Shown here piece by piece: positions 1-6,010 of a DNA stretch of 6,171 nt. The position numbers and the translations under genes are program-made. Source of the DNA: Methanoregula sp. (GTDB taxonomy: Archaea > Halobacteriota > Methanomicrobia > Methanomicrobiales > Methanospirillaceae); contig JAPKXV010000430.1 of assembly GCA_026394635.1 (NCBI GenBank), positions 1 through 6,171 of the forward strand, read 5' to 3'. Positions within the stretch are counted from its first letter, which is position 1. Each line of letters starts with the position of its first letter. The notes under the pieces are model-generated. The model had not been told where the DNA came from, searched no databases, and worked only from the letters and a program-made list of their open reading frames with translations.

Positions 1-36
1 ACTGACGCAGGTGCCGCGATCGATTTCAACCTTCAT
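1..36 (-). CDS. Ferredoxin-like 4Fe-4S protein, 5' end only
   Basis: Only the first 12 codons are inside the window, and the gene runs off the left edge. Reading the minus strand from the ATG at 36 gives MKVEIDRGTCVS. This is the usual opening of small archaeal ferredoxins, in which a short beta strand leads into the first cysteine of a CxxCxxC cluster motif; here the visible Cys is residue 10. If correct, the product is a soluble electron carrier. A weak AGGA lies 8 nt before the ATG, and an AT-rich TATA-like stretch sits about 26 nt upstream, so both ordinary and leaderless initiation are possible. The gene is on the same strand as the transporter and starts 112 nt beyond its stop, so it may be expressed separately. 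The call rests on very few residues. The missing remainder should show the other cluster cysteines. Confidence 0.55.
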   Translation of the reverse strand, partial: MKVEIDRGTCVS

Positions 37-58
37 GGTATCAATCCTGTCGCTGCAT

Positions 59-68
59 CTTTAAAATT
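59..68 (-). promoter_or_regulatory. Possible TATA box of the ferredoxin-like gene
   Basis: On the minus strand this reads AATTTTAAAG. It is centred about 26-28 nt before the ATG at 36, which is the normal archaeal TATA-to-start-site distance. The transcript would therefore begin at or next to the start codon. The match to the archaeal TATA consensus is moderate. Confidence 0.35.
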
Positions 69-148
69 GTACCAGTTGGGGAACCTGCAGGATTTTTTTC
101 CGATCCCCACTACCGGAACTTCTCTGTTTTTCCCCGGATGCCGATCCT

Positions 149-1420
149 TTACGTCACGACAAGAAACACCGCGTAAACCGCCACCTGCAGTATCGTGATC
201 GGGATACCGATCCGTGCAAACTCCCGGAATGTGAGCGTCTCCCCCTGCTTCTCGGCATTCTGGATGATGATGATGTTGCTTGCAGCCCCGAGAATCGTGA
301 GGTTGCCCGCGATCGTGCTACCGGCAGCAAGTGCCATGAGCTGCGCCGTTGTCCCGCCAGCCTGCATAATCATGGGCTGGAAGAGGGCAACAAACGGGAC
401 ATTGGAAACAAACTGGCTGATAACAACACTCAATGAAAGGATCATCGGAACCGATGATACGGCACCCGAATCGACAAACGACTGGAAGAACCCGGTCTGC
501 CAGACACTCTGCATTAAAACAAACATCGCGGCAAAGAAGACCAGCGTATACCAGTCAATATCATGCATTATCGTAAAGCGCTCTTTTGAAAATATCAGGA
601 CCGGTGCTGCTGCAAAGAGTGCAATGAAAGGAAGTGTAACAACAAACCCCATGCCAAAAAACGACAGGACAATATTTGCCGCAACCAGCGTGATGATGAT
701 GCCAAGTGAGCACTGGCAGATGCGCATCAACCGTATATCCCCGGAAGCAGGGGCTTCATGCTGCAGCGGACGGGAGGAAAATTCTCTGTGATAGAATATC
801 CTGAGGACTGCAAACGCGATGATGAGGTTGATCAAGGTAGGAAGGGCAAGGTGCCACGCAAACGTGACAAACGGCGCCTGCATCCCGCTGTTCACCGCAA
901 CCAGCAGGTTCTGAGGATTGCCAATCGGACTCATCACACTCCCCGTCGTAATCGCTACAGCAAGCGAGAGCAGGAGTAACTTTGAGGAGATGCGGAACCT
1001 CGTTGCAAGGGCAAGGACAAGGGGAGTCCCGACGATTGCCAGCGTATCGTTCATCAGGAACGCGGAGAGCAGCCCAGTGAACAGGATGATCAGGATCACG
1101 AGCTGGTCAACGGTTATTGCCCGGCGGAAGAGCCGGTAGGCGATGAACTCCAGGTACCCGCTTTTTGTAAGGGCTTCCCCGACAACAAACATCCCCAACA
1201 GGAACATAATGACATCGACATTGATCGCCCGCACCGCATCGGCAACAGGTATCTGGCCCATGAGCAGGACAGCCAACGCTCCGCAGAGCATGATTTGCCA
1301 TATCTTTAAGGAAAACCTACCCACCTGCCGCACCGCAATCAGCAGGAAAACGGCAGCGAGCACGATGACTGCGATGTACGTATAATCCATGTATGAATGT
1401 TGGTTGATGAGGGTTGGCAT
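149..1420 (-). CDS. ArsB/NhaD/SLC13-type anion transporter (ion transporter superfamily)
   Basis: This is a polytopic membrane protein of about 423 residues in which most of the length is hydrophobic helices, as in the ArsB, NhaD, CitMHS and SLC13 families. Two re-entrant-loop signatures occur in the two halves: SPIGNPQNLL at about 3.5 tenths of the chain, preceded by MNDTLAIVGTPLVL, and the paired ILGAASNIIII near the C-terminus, preceded by SNVPFVALFQP. The SPxGNPQN and GAASN loops are where this superfamily binds ion and substrate. Family membership is clear, but the substrate (arsenite, dicarboxylate, sulfate, or Na+/H+ exchange) cannot be read from the sequence. No arsR or arsA is adjacent, so an arsenite role has no support. 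The start is uncertain. The frame is open to an ATG at 1492, but its extra residues are polar and unlike the family. I prefer the ATG at 1420, with a weak GAG 6 nt upstream. The ATG at 1390, giving MDYTYIAV directly before the first helix, is equally plausible. It is divergent from the lipoprotein gene. Confidence 0.88.
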   Translation of the reverse strand: MPTLINQHSYMDYTYIAVIVLAAVFLLIAVRQVGRFSLKIWQIMLCGALAVLLMGQIPVADAVRAINVDVIMFLLGMFVVGEALTKSGYLEFIAYRLFRRAITVDQLVILIILFTGLLSAFLMNDTLAIVGTPLVLALATRFRISSKLLLLSLAVAITTGSVMSPIGNPQNLLVAVNSGMQAPFVTFAWHLALPTLINLIIAFAVLRIFYHREFSSRPLQHEAPASGDIRLMRICQCSLGIIITLVAANIVLSFFGMGFVVTLPFIALFAAAPVLIFSKERFTIMHDIDWYTLVFFAAMFVLMQSVWQTGFFQSFVDSGAVSSVPMILSLSVVISQFVSNVPFVALFQPMIMQAGGTTAQLMALAAGSTIAGNLTILGAASNIIIIQNAEKQGETLTFREFARIGIPITILQVAVYAVFLVVT

Positions 1421-1656
1421 CCAGATCTCGCTGATCGGAATTGGATTTTCCTGGTGGCGGATTTCATGATCGCCAGGCTGAGCCGTTCTCATTTACAGGT
1501 TAACATTTCCGGTAATTCATGTGCCAGACATCTTCCTTACGTTCGTTTCACAACGGATGCGGTTGCAGAAATGTTGCTGCCCTAATTCAAAGAGGACGCC
1601 CGTTCCAAATGCTAAAAAGCGGAATTCTCAAATAGTCTGAAACGGAATTTCTGTGT

Positions 1657-2145
1657 ATGAACCTTAAGTTTTTAGTCCCTGTTGTCGCAGTTCTTTTGGC
1701 ACTCCTGTTGGCTGCGGGCTGTACAGGGGGGGGTGGCCAGACAACCCCGGCACCAACAGCAGCTCCGACACAAGTACAGACGCTCGCCGTTTCCACGACG
1801 GTACTCCCGACCATTGCCGGGAGTTCAACCCAGCCCGGCCCAACCCAGACGCTTCCCGCTGCAACTCCGGTATCATTTTCCGTTGAGAAAGGAGGTACCT
1901 ATTCCACGACAATCATCACAACATTTGACGGTGGCAAAGGAATGAGCGGGGTAAGCAAGGTCGATGTCCGGGTCACCCGCCCCGATGGAACGGTAGTGCC
2001 GGGCGTCCTCAAACCAATGAAAGGCGAGACCGTTGAACTGGAAGGCACTAATGGCACGGACCGGGTTGAGGTCATCGTGACCATGAACACCGGCAATGTG
2101 TATACGGTCATCGACCAGCAGATGCCATATAAGACACGTGGCTGA
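1657..2145 (+). CDS. Small secreted lipoprotein, function unknown
   Basis: The product has 162 residues. The N-terminus is a lipoprotein signal peptide: a short n-region with Lys4, a hydrophobic core over residues 5-20, and a lipobox ending AAGC with the lipidated Cys at 22. A flexible low-complexity linker rich in Thr, Pro, Ala, Ser and Gln follows (about 23-72), typical of archaeal surface lipoproteins. The C-terminal part (about 73-160) is a small folded region of alternating beta-type segments, with VDVRVTRPDGTVV, ELEGTNGTDRVEVIV and a closing DQQMPYKTRG. It looks like an Ig-like or beta-sandwich fold, although I cannot name the family. The protein should be anchored outside the cytoplasmic membrane. 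There is no clear ribosome-binding site. An AAAT-rich stretch lies about 26 nt upstream, but it is a poor TATA match. The gene stands alone, divergent from the transporter and convergent with arfC, so context gives no function. Confidence 0.85.
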   Translation: MNLKFLVPVVAVLLALLLAAGCTGGGGQTTPAPTAAPTQVQTLAVSTTVLPTIAGSSTQPGPTQTLPAATPVSFSVEKGGTYSTTIITTFDGGKGMSGVSKVDVRVTRPDGTVVPGVLKPMKGETVELEGTNGTDRVEVIVTMNTGNVYTVIDQQMPYKTRG

Positions 2146-2151
2146 GGGTAA

Positions 2152-2178
2152 TTTTCCTACCTTTCCCTTCTTTTCGTT
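2152..2178 (+). terminator. Pyrimidine-rich tract, likely terminator of the lipoprotein gene
   Basis: Starting 7 nt after the lipoprotein stop, the plus strand carries an almost purine-free run with several T clusters (TTTT, TTT, TTTT). Archaeal RNA polymerase terminates at such T-rich tracts without needing a hairpin, and I see no stable hairpin here. The position fits the end of this transcript. Confidence 0.45.
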
Positions 2179-2274
2179 CACGGGTTGTAAAATTAGAGTC
2201 ATGGTAACAAACGTTTGAGGATTTCGAAAAACCCCATTTTTAGATGGAATCTCAATCAAAGCGTCGTCGTGAAT

Positions 2275-2293
2275 ATGTGAGTTGAATTCACAT
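2275..2293 (+). repeat. Imperfect 19-bp palindrome in the convergent gap
   Basis: ATGTGAGTTGAATTCACAT reads nearly the same on both strands. The outer arms ATGTGA and TCACAT are perfect, and the mismatches fall in the centre. It has the size and symmetry of a dimeric regulator site. However, it lies between the 3' ends of two convergent genes, so no target gene is evident. It could also be chance. Confidence 0.35.
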
Positions 2294-2367
2294 TTCATGC
2301 AGTTAATCGGAATCCTCGTTTATTAAAAGAACCAGGTGCAATGGAATTTTTAATCAGAAATTTTTTT

Positions 2368-3051
2368 TTATTTTCCTTCTTTCACGTTCCAGTGCAGTAC
2401 GATACCCTCACCCATGGGAATAACCTCAAGGAGGGCAAGGCGGAGAAAATCCGCCTCTTTAACAAAACCTCCCCCATCTGCAGGAGTCGGTGCATCCACT
2501 CCCCCGATGATGACATTTCCGACAAACGTATAGAACTCATCGACAAGTCCTTTTTCAAACAGGCTGGCAATCAGGGTGCCGCCACCCTCCACCATCAGAT
2601 GCCGGATACCCATTGGACCCAGCTGGTCAAGTACTGATCGAAGATCCACATCGTCCTCCCCGGCAACTATGACCTTCGCGAGATTTTTCAGTTCGGCAAC
2701 CTTCACCGGATCCGCCTTCCGGGAGACTGCAACCACCCTCACTCCTTTCCCATTGCGGAGCACGGAGGCAAAAAGAGGAATGCGTGCGGTGCTGTCCACG
2801 ATCACGCGGACAGGGTGTTCGTCTTTCCCCTGTTCCTTGCGCTTCCGTTTGAGATCCTCAGATTTCACGGTCAGGGAGGGGTCATCAGCAAGCACCGTTC
2901 CGATACCAACCATCACAGCATCGCTTGCTGCCTTGAGGCGATCTACCCTGAGGAAGTCTTCAGGGCCGGAGATCTTCACCTGCCGTCGCTCCCGGGTGGA
3001 TATCTTGCCATCTGCGCTCATCGCAACATTAACCACCACATGAGGACGCAT
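2368..3051 (-). CDS. arfC: 2,5-diamino-6-(ribosylamino)-4(3H)-pyrimidinone 5'-phosphate reductase (archaeal RIB7/ArfC)
   Basis: The product has 227 residues, the normal length for the archaeal enzyme. It is an NAD(P)H-dependent reductase of the RibD C-terminal/dihydrofolate-reductase-like fold. It reduces the ribosyl side chain of the diaminopyrimidinone phosphate made from GTP to the ribityl form, an early step toward riboflavin, FMN/FAD and the deazaflavin of F420. Family motifs are in order: an N-terminal strand with NVAMSADGKIS (8-18), a GIGTVLADDPSLTV segment (49-62), VRVIVDS (81-87), and the glycine-rich nucleotide-binding VEGGGTL (154-160) followed by an LVDEFYTFV stretch. The open frame extends upstream to an ATG at 3126. 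I chose the ATG at 3051 because the MRPHVVVNVAMSADGKI opening matches the family, and because TATA-like elements at 3075-3081 and 3133-3140 would put the start of transcription downstream of 3126. It is a single gene, divergent from the histidine kinase. No other riboflavin gene is in the window. Confidence 0.93.
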   Translation of the reverse strand: MRPHVVVNVAMSADGKISTRERRQVKISGPEDFLRVDRLKAASDAVMVGIGTVLADDPSLTVKSEDLKRKRKEQGKDEHPVRVIVDSTARIPLFASVLRNGKGVRVVAVSRKADPVKVAELKNLAKVIVAGEDDVDLRSVLDQLGPMGIRHLMVEGGGTLIASLFEKGLVDEFYTFVGNVIIGGVDAPTPADGGGFVKEADFLRLALLEVIPMGEGIVLHWNVKEGK

Positions 3052-3074
3052 AAAATATCCTTTGATCCGCAGGG

Positions 3075-3081
3075 TATTATA
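3075..3081 (-). promoter_or_regulatory. Candidate TATA box of arfC (proximal)
   Basis: The minus strand reads CTATAATACC around this core. The centre is 26-27 nt before the arfC ATG at 3051, so transcription would begin at or beside the start codon and give a leaderless message. A second TATA-like element lies farther upstream at 3133-3140 (TTTTAAAT on the minus strand) and would give a leader of about 60 nt. The sequence does not decide between them. Confidence 0.4.
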
Positions 3082-3132
3082 GCAACCGGATAGACCTGCA
3101 GCATGACCAAAGAAACACCAGACCAATACCGG

Positions 3133-3140
3133 ATTTAAAA
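3133..3140 (-). promoter_or_regulatory. Alternative distal TATA box of arfC
   Basis: The minus strand reads TTTTAAAT within a TTTTTAAATCC context. Transcription from here would start near 3110 and give arfC a leader of roughly 60 nt. It overlaps the region just before the upstream in-frame ATG at 3126, which would then not be in the message. Confidence 0.35.
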
Positions 3141-3204
3141 ATCAACACCATGGGGCTTGTACATGAAGATTTCAACGATATTTTGCGGTTTTTTGGAGAA
3201 TGTA

Positions 3205-3212
3205 TTTATAAA
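3205..3212 (+). promoter_or_regulatory. TATA box of the histidine kinase gene
   Basis: TTTATAAA within TGTATTTATAAAAAC is the best archaeal TATA match in the window. A purine-rich GGAGAA lies just upstream where the BRE is expected. The centre is 30 nt before the ATG at 3239, so the transcript should begin about 4-5 nt before the start codon. The message would be almost leaderless, consistent with the absence of a Shine-Dalgarno sequence. Confidence 0.6.
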
Positions 3213-3238
3213 AACAGCGTCAAAGAACTGGTATATAC

Positions 3239-3877
3239 ATGCATCGGTATATCGCCCTGCCGCGTTATTCCATTACCCATACCGACTTCGTCCGACTCTG
3301 CGTCATCGTTTCACTCTCCCTTTCCAGTATTTTTATCAGCTCCCTTGCTCTTGCCCAAAATATCCACACGATTACCCCTCAGCTGTTCTATTTCCCGATC
3401 ATCTATGCAGCCTATTTTTACCGCCGTCGGGGGATCTATGTCGCTGGCGCCTGTGCAATCGCATACCAGGCAGTCGCTTATTACTATATTTTTCCCGACA
3501 TGTTCAGCATGGGATATGCAACAGGGCAGTCGGTGCTCTTCATCTGCGTTGCCGCGGCAGTTTCCCACTTTACCGAACGGTTAACAACCAGTGAAGGCCG
3601 GTACCGTAGTATTTTCGAGAACTCATATATCGGGATCGTCTTTTTTAACCTTGATACTCTCACGATCACCCTTGCAAACGGGAAAAATGACGGTATCCCA
3701 GCTCTTCTATTCCCGGGACGAGCAGCGACGGTTTTTAAAACAGTTCGGATCGTTGAGCGGATCTGCTGGCATGGAGACCCGGTTTGTGACAAAGAACGGC
3801 GATCCATTCTGTGTCAGCCTGTCGTGGGGGAAACCTTTCGGGAACCAGGTGAGCTTTTCGGTTGTCGATATCAATGA
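3239..3877 (+). CDS. Membrane histidine kinase, N-terminal fragment (frame broken in PAS1)
   Basis: This frame encodes the sensor half of a membrane histidine kinase. About four transmembrane helices can be seen between residues 18 and 110, including an LFYFPIIYAAYFYRRRG segment with a positive cluster after a helix. A short linker (FTERLTTSEG) leads into a PAS domain beginning RYRSIFENSYIGIVFF at 121. Coherent coding ends at about Lys149. After that the 63 residues to the stop at 3875-3877 look like out-of-frame translation, and the PAS sequence resumes in the +1 frame from 3687. The ATG at 3239 suits the strong TATA box just upstream. The intact product would have run from here to 5015. The gene is therefore probably a pseudogene, or two separately made pieces, unless the junction is a sequencing error. 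The ligand sensed is unknown. Confidence 0.7.
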   Translation: MHRYIALPRYSITHTDFVRLCVIVSLSLSSIFISSLALAQNIHTITPQLFYFPIIYAAYFYRRRGIYVAGACAIAYQAVAYYYIFPDMFSMGYATGQSVLFICVAAAVSHFTERLTTSEGRYRSIFENSYIGIVFFNLDTLTITLANGKNDGIPALLFPGRAATVFKTVRIVERICWHGDPVCDKERRSILCQPVVGETFREPGELFGCRYQ

Positions 3878-5015
3878 GCAAAAACACAACCTGCAGGAAA
3901 ACCTCACGAACTCAAGTGAGAACAGGTTACTGATGGATACTACCCCTATCGGAATGGTGATCATCAACAACAGAAAGATTATTCGCACTAACCCTTCATT
4001 CAACTCCTTCTCAGGGTACAAGGGCGATGAACTGGCAGGAAAGGATCTTGTCGGGTTTGTCCATCCTGATGACCAGAAGGAGTTTCGTGATCTTGTATCC
4101 AGGTCAACAGGGAAAACGCAGGTTTTAATAAATCCGGAGTTCCGGTTTCTCACCAAACCGGGCGGGACGAAACGGGCAACACTTTTTTTTACTCCGGTTG
4201 GTGATGGCGGGGTCCCCTCAGTACTTATCACCATTATGGACATTTCCGAGCGTGAGAACCTCAAAGAACAGATCCGGCAGGACGCTGAACGGCGCCGTGG
4301 TGTTATCACAAATGTTGCGCATGAACTGCGCACTCCCCTCCAGCCAATCATCGGGTACCTGGATATGCTTATTCAGGCCCCGAAAGAATTCGGCATTTCC
4401 GAAGAGACAAAAAAGATCCTGGATCGGTGCCTCCTGAGCGCAGACCGCGAGCGCCGGATAATCAACCAGATGATTGACTTCTCGGTGATCGATTCCGGAA
4501 AGCTTCCGATGGATTATTCTGTCTTTCCTGTACGGGACCTCTTAAAAAATATCATCAATGCCAGTGGGTACTCGATGAAGTCAGATATCGTCTGTGAAGT
4601 TCCTCAAGATCTCACGTTTATGGGTGATGCACATAAGATCTCAATTGTTGTTGACTCGATACTTTCCAATGCCGTAAACTATTCCAAACCGCCAAGGAAG
4701 GTAAGCATCATATACAACTCTTCTGCTGACGACACCTACCACCGGCTCGCTATCCGGGATAACGGCATCGGCATCACGGAAGCCCAGCTCGATGAGATCT
4801 TTGAGCCATTCCAGCTCGCTGATTCAGACCAGCTGAGCCGCAAGTATGAACGGATCGGGCTCTCACTCTCAATCGCAAAGGAATATATCCGGATGCACGG
4901 CGGATATATCAGCGTGGACAGTGTCGTCAATGAGGGGAGCACGTTCACCCTCCATATCCCAAAAATACCTCACGAGGACGTCAATACCCCCGAATCTTTT
5001 GATATGTGGTTATGA
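3687..5015 (+). CDS. PAS-HisKA-HATPase sensor histidine kinase, C-terminal part
   Basis: This frame carries the cytoplasmic part of the kinase that begins at 3239. From the ATG at 3687, residues 1-65 are the remainder of PAS1 (SQLFYSRDEQRRF through SFSVVDINEQK). PAS2 spans about 78-186 (MDTTPIGMVII, HPDDQKEF, VLITIMDISERE). A HisKA dimerisation helix has the phosphoacceptor His212 in NVAHELRTPL. The HATPase domain has an N box with Asn328 (SILSNAVNYS), a G1 box DNGIGI (358-363) and an F box FEPF (372-375). The G2 box reads RIGLSLSI, where GLGL is usual. Autophosphorylation on His212 and transfer to an unseen response regulator would be expected; no receiver gene is in the window. The frame is open upstream to a GTG at 3591, but that stretch is the shadow of the N-terminal frame. 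No ribosome-binding site or promoter is evident at 3687, so independent expression is doubtful. The two pieces look like one damaged gene. Confidence 0.85.
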   Translation: MTVSQLFYSRDEQRRFLKQFGSLSGSAGMETRFVTKNGDPFCVSLSWGKPFGNQVSFSVVDINEQKHNLQENLTNSSENRLLMDTTPIGMVIINNRKIIRTNPSFNSFSGYKGDELAGKDLVGFVHPDDQKEFRDLVSRSTGKTQVLINPEFRFLTKPGGTKRATLFFTPVGDGGVPSVLITIMDISERENLKEQIRQDAERRRGVITNVAHELRTPLQPIIGYLDMLIQAPKEFGISEETKKILDRCLLSADRERRIINQMIDFSVIDSGKLPMDYSVFPVRDLLKNIINASGYSMKSDIVCEVPQDLTFMGDAHKISIVVDSILSNAVNYSKPPRKVSIIYNSSADDTYHRLAIRDNGIGITEAQLDEIFEPFQLADSDQLSRKYERIGLSLSIAKEYIRMHGGYISVDSVVNEGSTFTLHIPKIPHEDVNTPESFDMWL

Positions 5016-5149
5016 GATCTCAATAACCGTGTCCAAAACGCAGGATCTTACCAAAATCCCACGACATTTTAGAGAAAACCAAAGACGCACCTGTCACAAA
5101 AAAAAGGCACTCTGATGATTCATCGGTTATGGTGCATACCAGTTTGATG

Positions 5150-5156
5150 AAAAAAA
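5150..5156 (-). terminator. T7 tract ending the YkgJ-type gene
   Basis: The minus strand reads AATTTTTTTCATC here. The T7 run begins 2 nt after the TAG at 5159-5161 that closes the frameshifted YkgJ tail, but 64 nt after the TAA of the frame as written. A second T8 tract on the same strand lies at 5098-5105. T-rich runs without hairpins are typical archaeal termination sites. Confidence 0.45.
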
Positions 5157-5158
5157 TT

Positions 5159-5250
5159 CTACTCTGAAATCGTAATCCCACCGACCGGAACATACCAGTG
5201 TCGCGGCTTTTTGCCCGTGATTATGCCGGCAACCGGCTTTTCCCGTTCAG
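5159..5250 (-). pseudogene. Out-of-frame C-terminal tail of the YkgJ-type gene
   Basis: Downstream of an A7 run (minus strand, 5257-5251), a different frame from the annotated one stays open for 30 codons and ends at TAG (5161-5159). It encodes TEREKPVAGIITGKK followed by PRHWYVPVGGITISE, which looks like genuine protein, with ordinary codons and an aromatic, glycine-rich end. One extra A in the run would join it smoothly to residue 131 of the YkgJ-type protein and give about 161 residues. The T7 terminator follows immediately. I infer that this is the real C-terminus, displaced by an indel or a sequencing error. I do not know the family's C-terminal sequence well enough to prove it. Confidence 0.5.
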
Positions 5251-5643
5251 TTTTTTTAACGCCCGGCATTTGTTAAAATAGGTCTCACCCCAGATCCAGG
5301 GCTGGTAGGTTCCGCACATATCGGGCTTAATATCATGGATTCCGCAGATATACCTCCTTTTCCCGAGCCGTTGCAGGAATGGGCAGGCAGAAAGGTAGTC
5401 ATGGGTGACCGGGTCGCGCATTTCCACGACAACAAGGTCGTCCAAATCCCCGGGTCTGACATCTGAGCAGTTCACCCATGTGCCATCACTTTTATGGGCA
5501 GAGAAGTACCGGAGAATATCATGTCTGCCCCGTTCGATCCAGCCAAACAGGTTTTCTGCCGTTGGTGTGATACTGTCGCCGAAGATCTTGCAGCAGAGCC
5601 CGCACTGTTCGCAGGGCTCATCGGATACTTCCTGCCTATCCAT
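5221..5643 (-). CDS. YkgJ-family cysteine-cluster protein (putative Zn/Fe-binding)
   Basis: The product is 140 residues as written. It has the family's cysteine pattern: CEQCGLCC (11-18), Cys59, CPFL (87-90), YICGIHDIKPDMC (Cys100 and Cys110) and Cys126. Proteins of this type (UPF0153/YkgJ) are thought to bind zinc or an iron-sulfur cluster through these cysteines, but their biochemical role is not established. It should be cytoplasmic, with no signal peptide or membrane segment. I chose the ATG at 5643, with a GGGGAT about 6 nt upstream, rather than the open-frame ATG at 5736, because the intervening residues are not family-like and the cysteine motif starts soon after 5643. The C-terminus after about residue 131 is doubtful: an A7 run precedes KLNGKSRLPA, and a better-looking tail continues in another frame to 5159. 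It is convergent with the kinase gene, and no operon partner is visible. Confidence 0.85.
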   Translation of the reverse strand: MDRQEVSDEPCEQCGLCCKIFGDSITPTAENLFGWIERGRHDILRYFSAHKSDGTWVNCSDVRPGDLDDLVVVEMRDPVTHDYLSACPFLQRLGKRRYICGIHDIKPDMCGTYQPWIWGETYFNKCRALKKLNGKSRLPA

Positions 5644-5909
5644 ACCTATCCCCAGTATTCTCCGTACTGCAGGATAAGGTTTGATACCCGATACTTGCTG
5701 CGCCAACCCATCGGAAGAAAAGTAGAATGTTACCAAACAGAGAGCCGTTGCATCTTGACTGGCCCAGAACCATGCCGGCAGATCCGGTGCGCGCCTTCTT
5801 TGCCATAATTATTGTACACAATTACATTCCGAAAAATCTTTGAAAAACGCTCAGATTCAAATTCGAAGCAACATTAACAGAATAAAGGATTGGACCGTCA
5901 GTGTTAAAG

Positions 5910-5984
5910 TGCTGCTATGGGGATTCGAACCCCAGTCGCGAGCGTGAGAGGCTCGCATGATTGGCCGGACTACACTATAGCAGC
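5910..5984 (-). tRNA. tRNA-Glu (anticodon CTC)
   Basis: The minus strand folds into a complete cloverleaf. The 7-bp acceptor stem is GCTGCTA (5984-5978) with TAGCAGC (5917-5911), and the discriminator is A at 5910. The D arm is GTGTAGTCCGGCCAATCAT, in the form usual for archaeal tRNA-Glu. The anticodon stem CGAGC/GCTCG is perfect, with loop CTCTCAC; the anticodon CTC is at 5948-5946, with U33 and A37. The variable loop has 4 nt, and the T arm is TGGGG-TTCGAAT-CCCCA. CCA is not encoded and there is no intron. It decodes GAG. Glu-tRNA is also the precursor for tetrapyrrole synthesis in methanogens, a role it shares with the other Glu isoacceptor. Confidence 0.97.
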
Positions 5985-6010
5985 CTGCTCATCTAGGTGG
6001 GTGGTTTGTG

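Noticed and set aside
91..98. T7 tract after the transporter as a possible terminator
   Set aside because: The T run is on the plus strand, whereas the transporter and ferredoxin-like genes are on the minus strand.
195..791. 198-codon plus-strand ORF opposite the transporter
   Set aside because: It is complementary to the transmembrane coding sequence and has no coherent hydrophobic pattern or motif of its own.
1873..2298. 141-codon minus-strand ORF opposite the lipoprotein gene
   Set aside because: It lies antisense to the well-supported lipoprotein, shows no recognisable domain and has no promoter or ribosome-binding site. It is most likely a shadow frame.
3150..3594. Two plus-strand ORFs overlapping the kinase N-terminus in other frames
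   Set aside because: Their sequence lacks domain character. The 3239 frame alone shows the membrane helices and PAS start, and the ORFs begin upstream of the predicted transcription start.
3683..3690. Programmed +1 ribosomal frameshift in the kinase gene
   Set aside because: There is no recognised slippery signal or stimulatory structure, and residues are also missing from PAS1 at this point. A deletion or sequence error explains the data better.
3707..4351. 214-codon minus-strand ORF opposite the kinase
   Set aside because: It is antisense to the PAS and HisKA coding sequence, whose motifs are unambiguous on the plus strand.
5636..5821. 61-codon minus-strand ORF upstream of and overlapping the YkgJ-type gene
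   Set aside because: It has no recognisable motif, overlaps the start of a well-supported gene, and has no convincing start signal. It cannot be separated from a chance ORF.
5811..5822. ATTGTACACAAT, a 12-bp inverted repeat
   Set aside because: It is short and AT-rich, and is not placed at a promoter of a recognised gene. It is expected by chance at this length.
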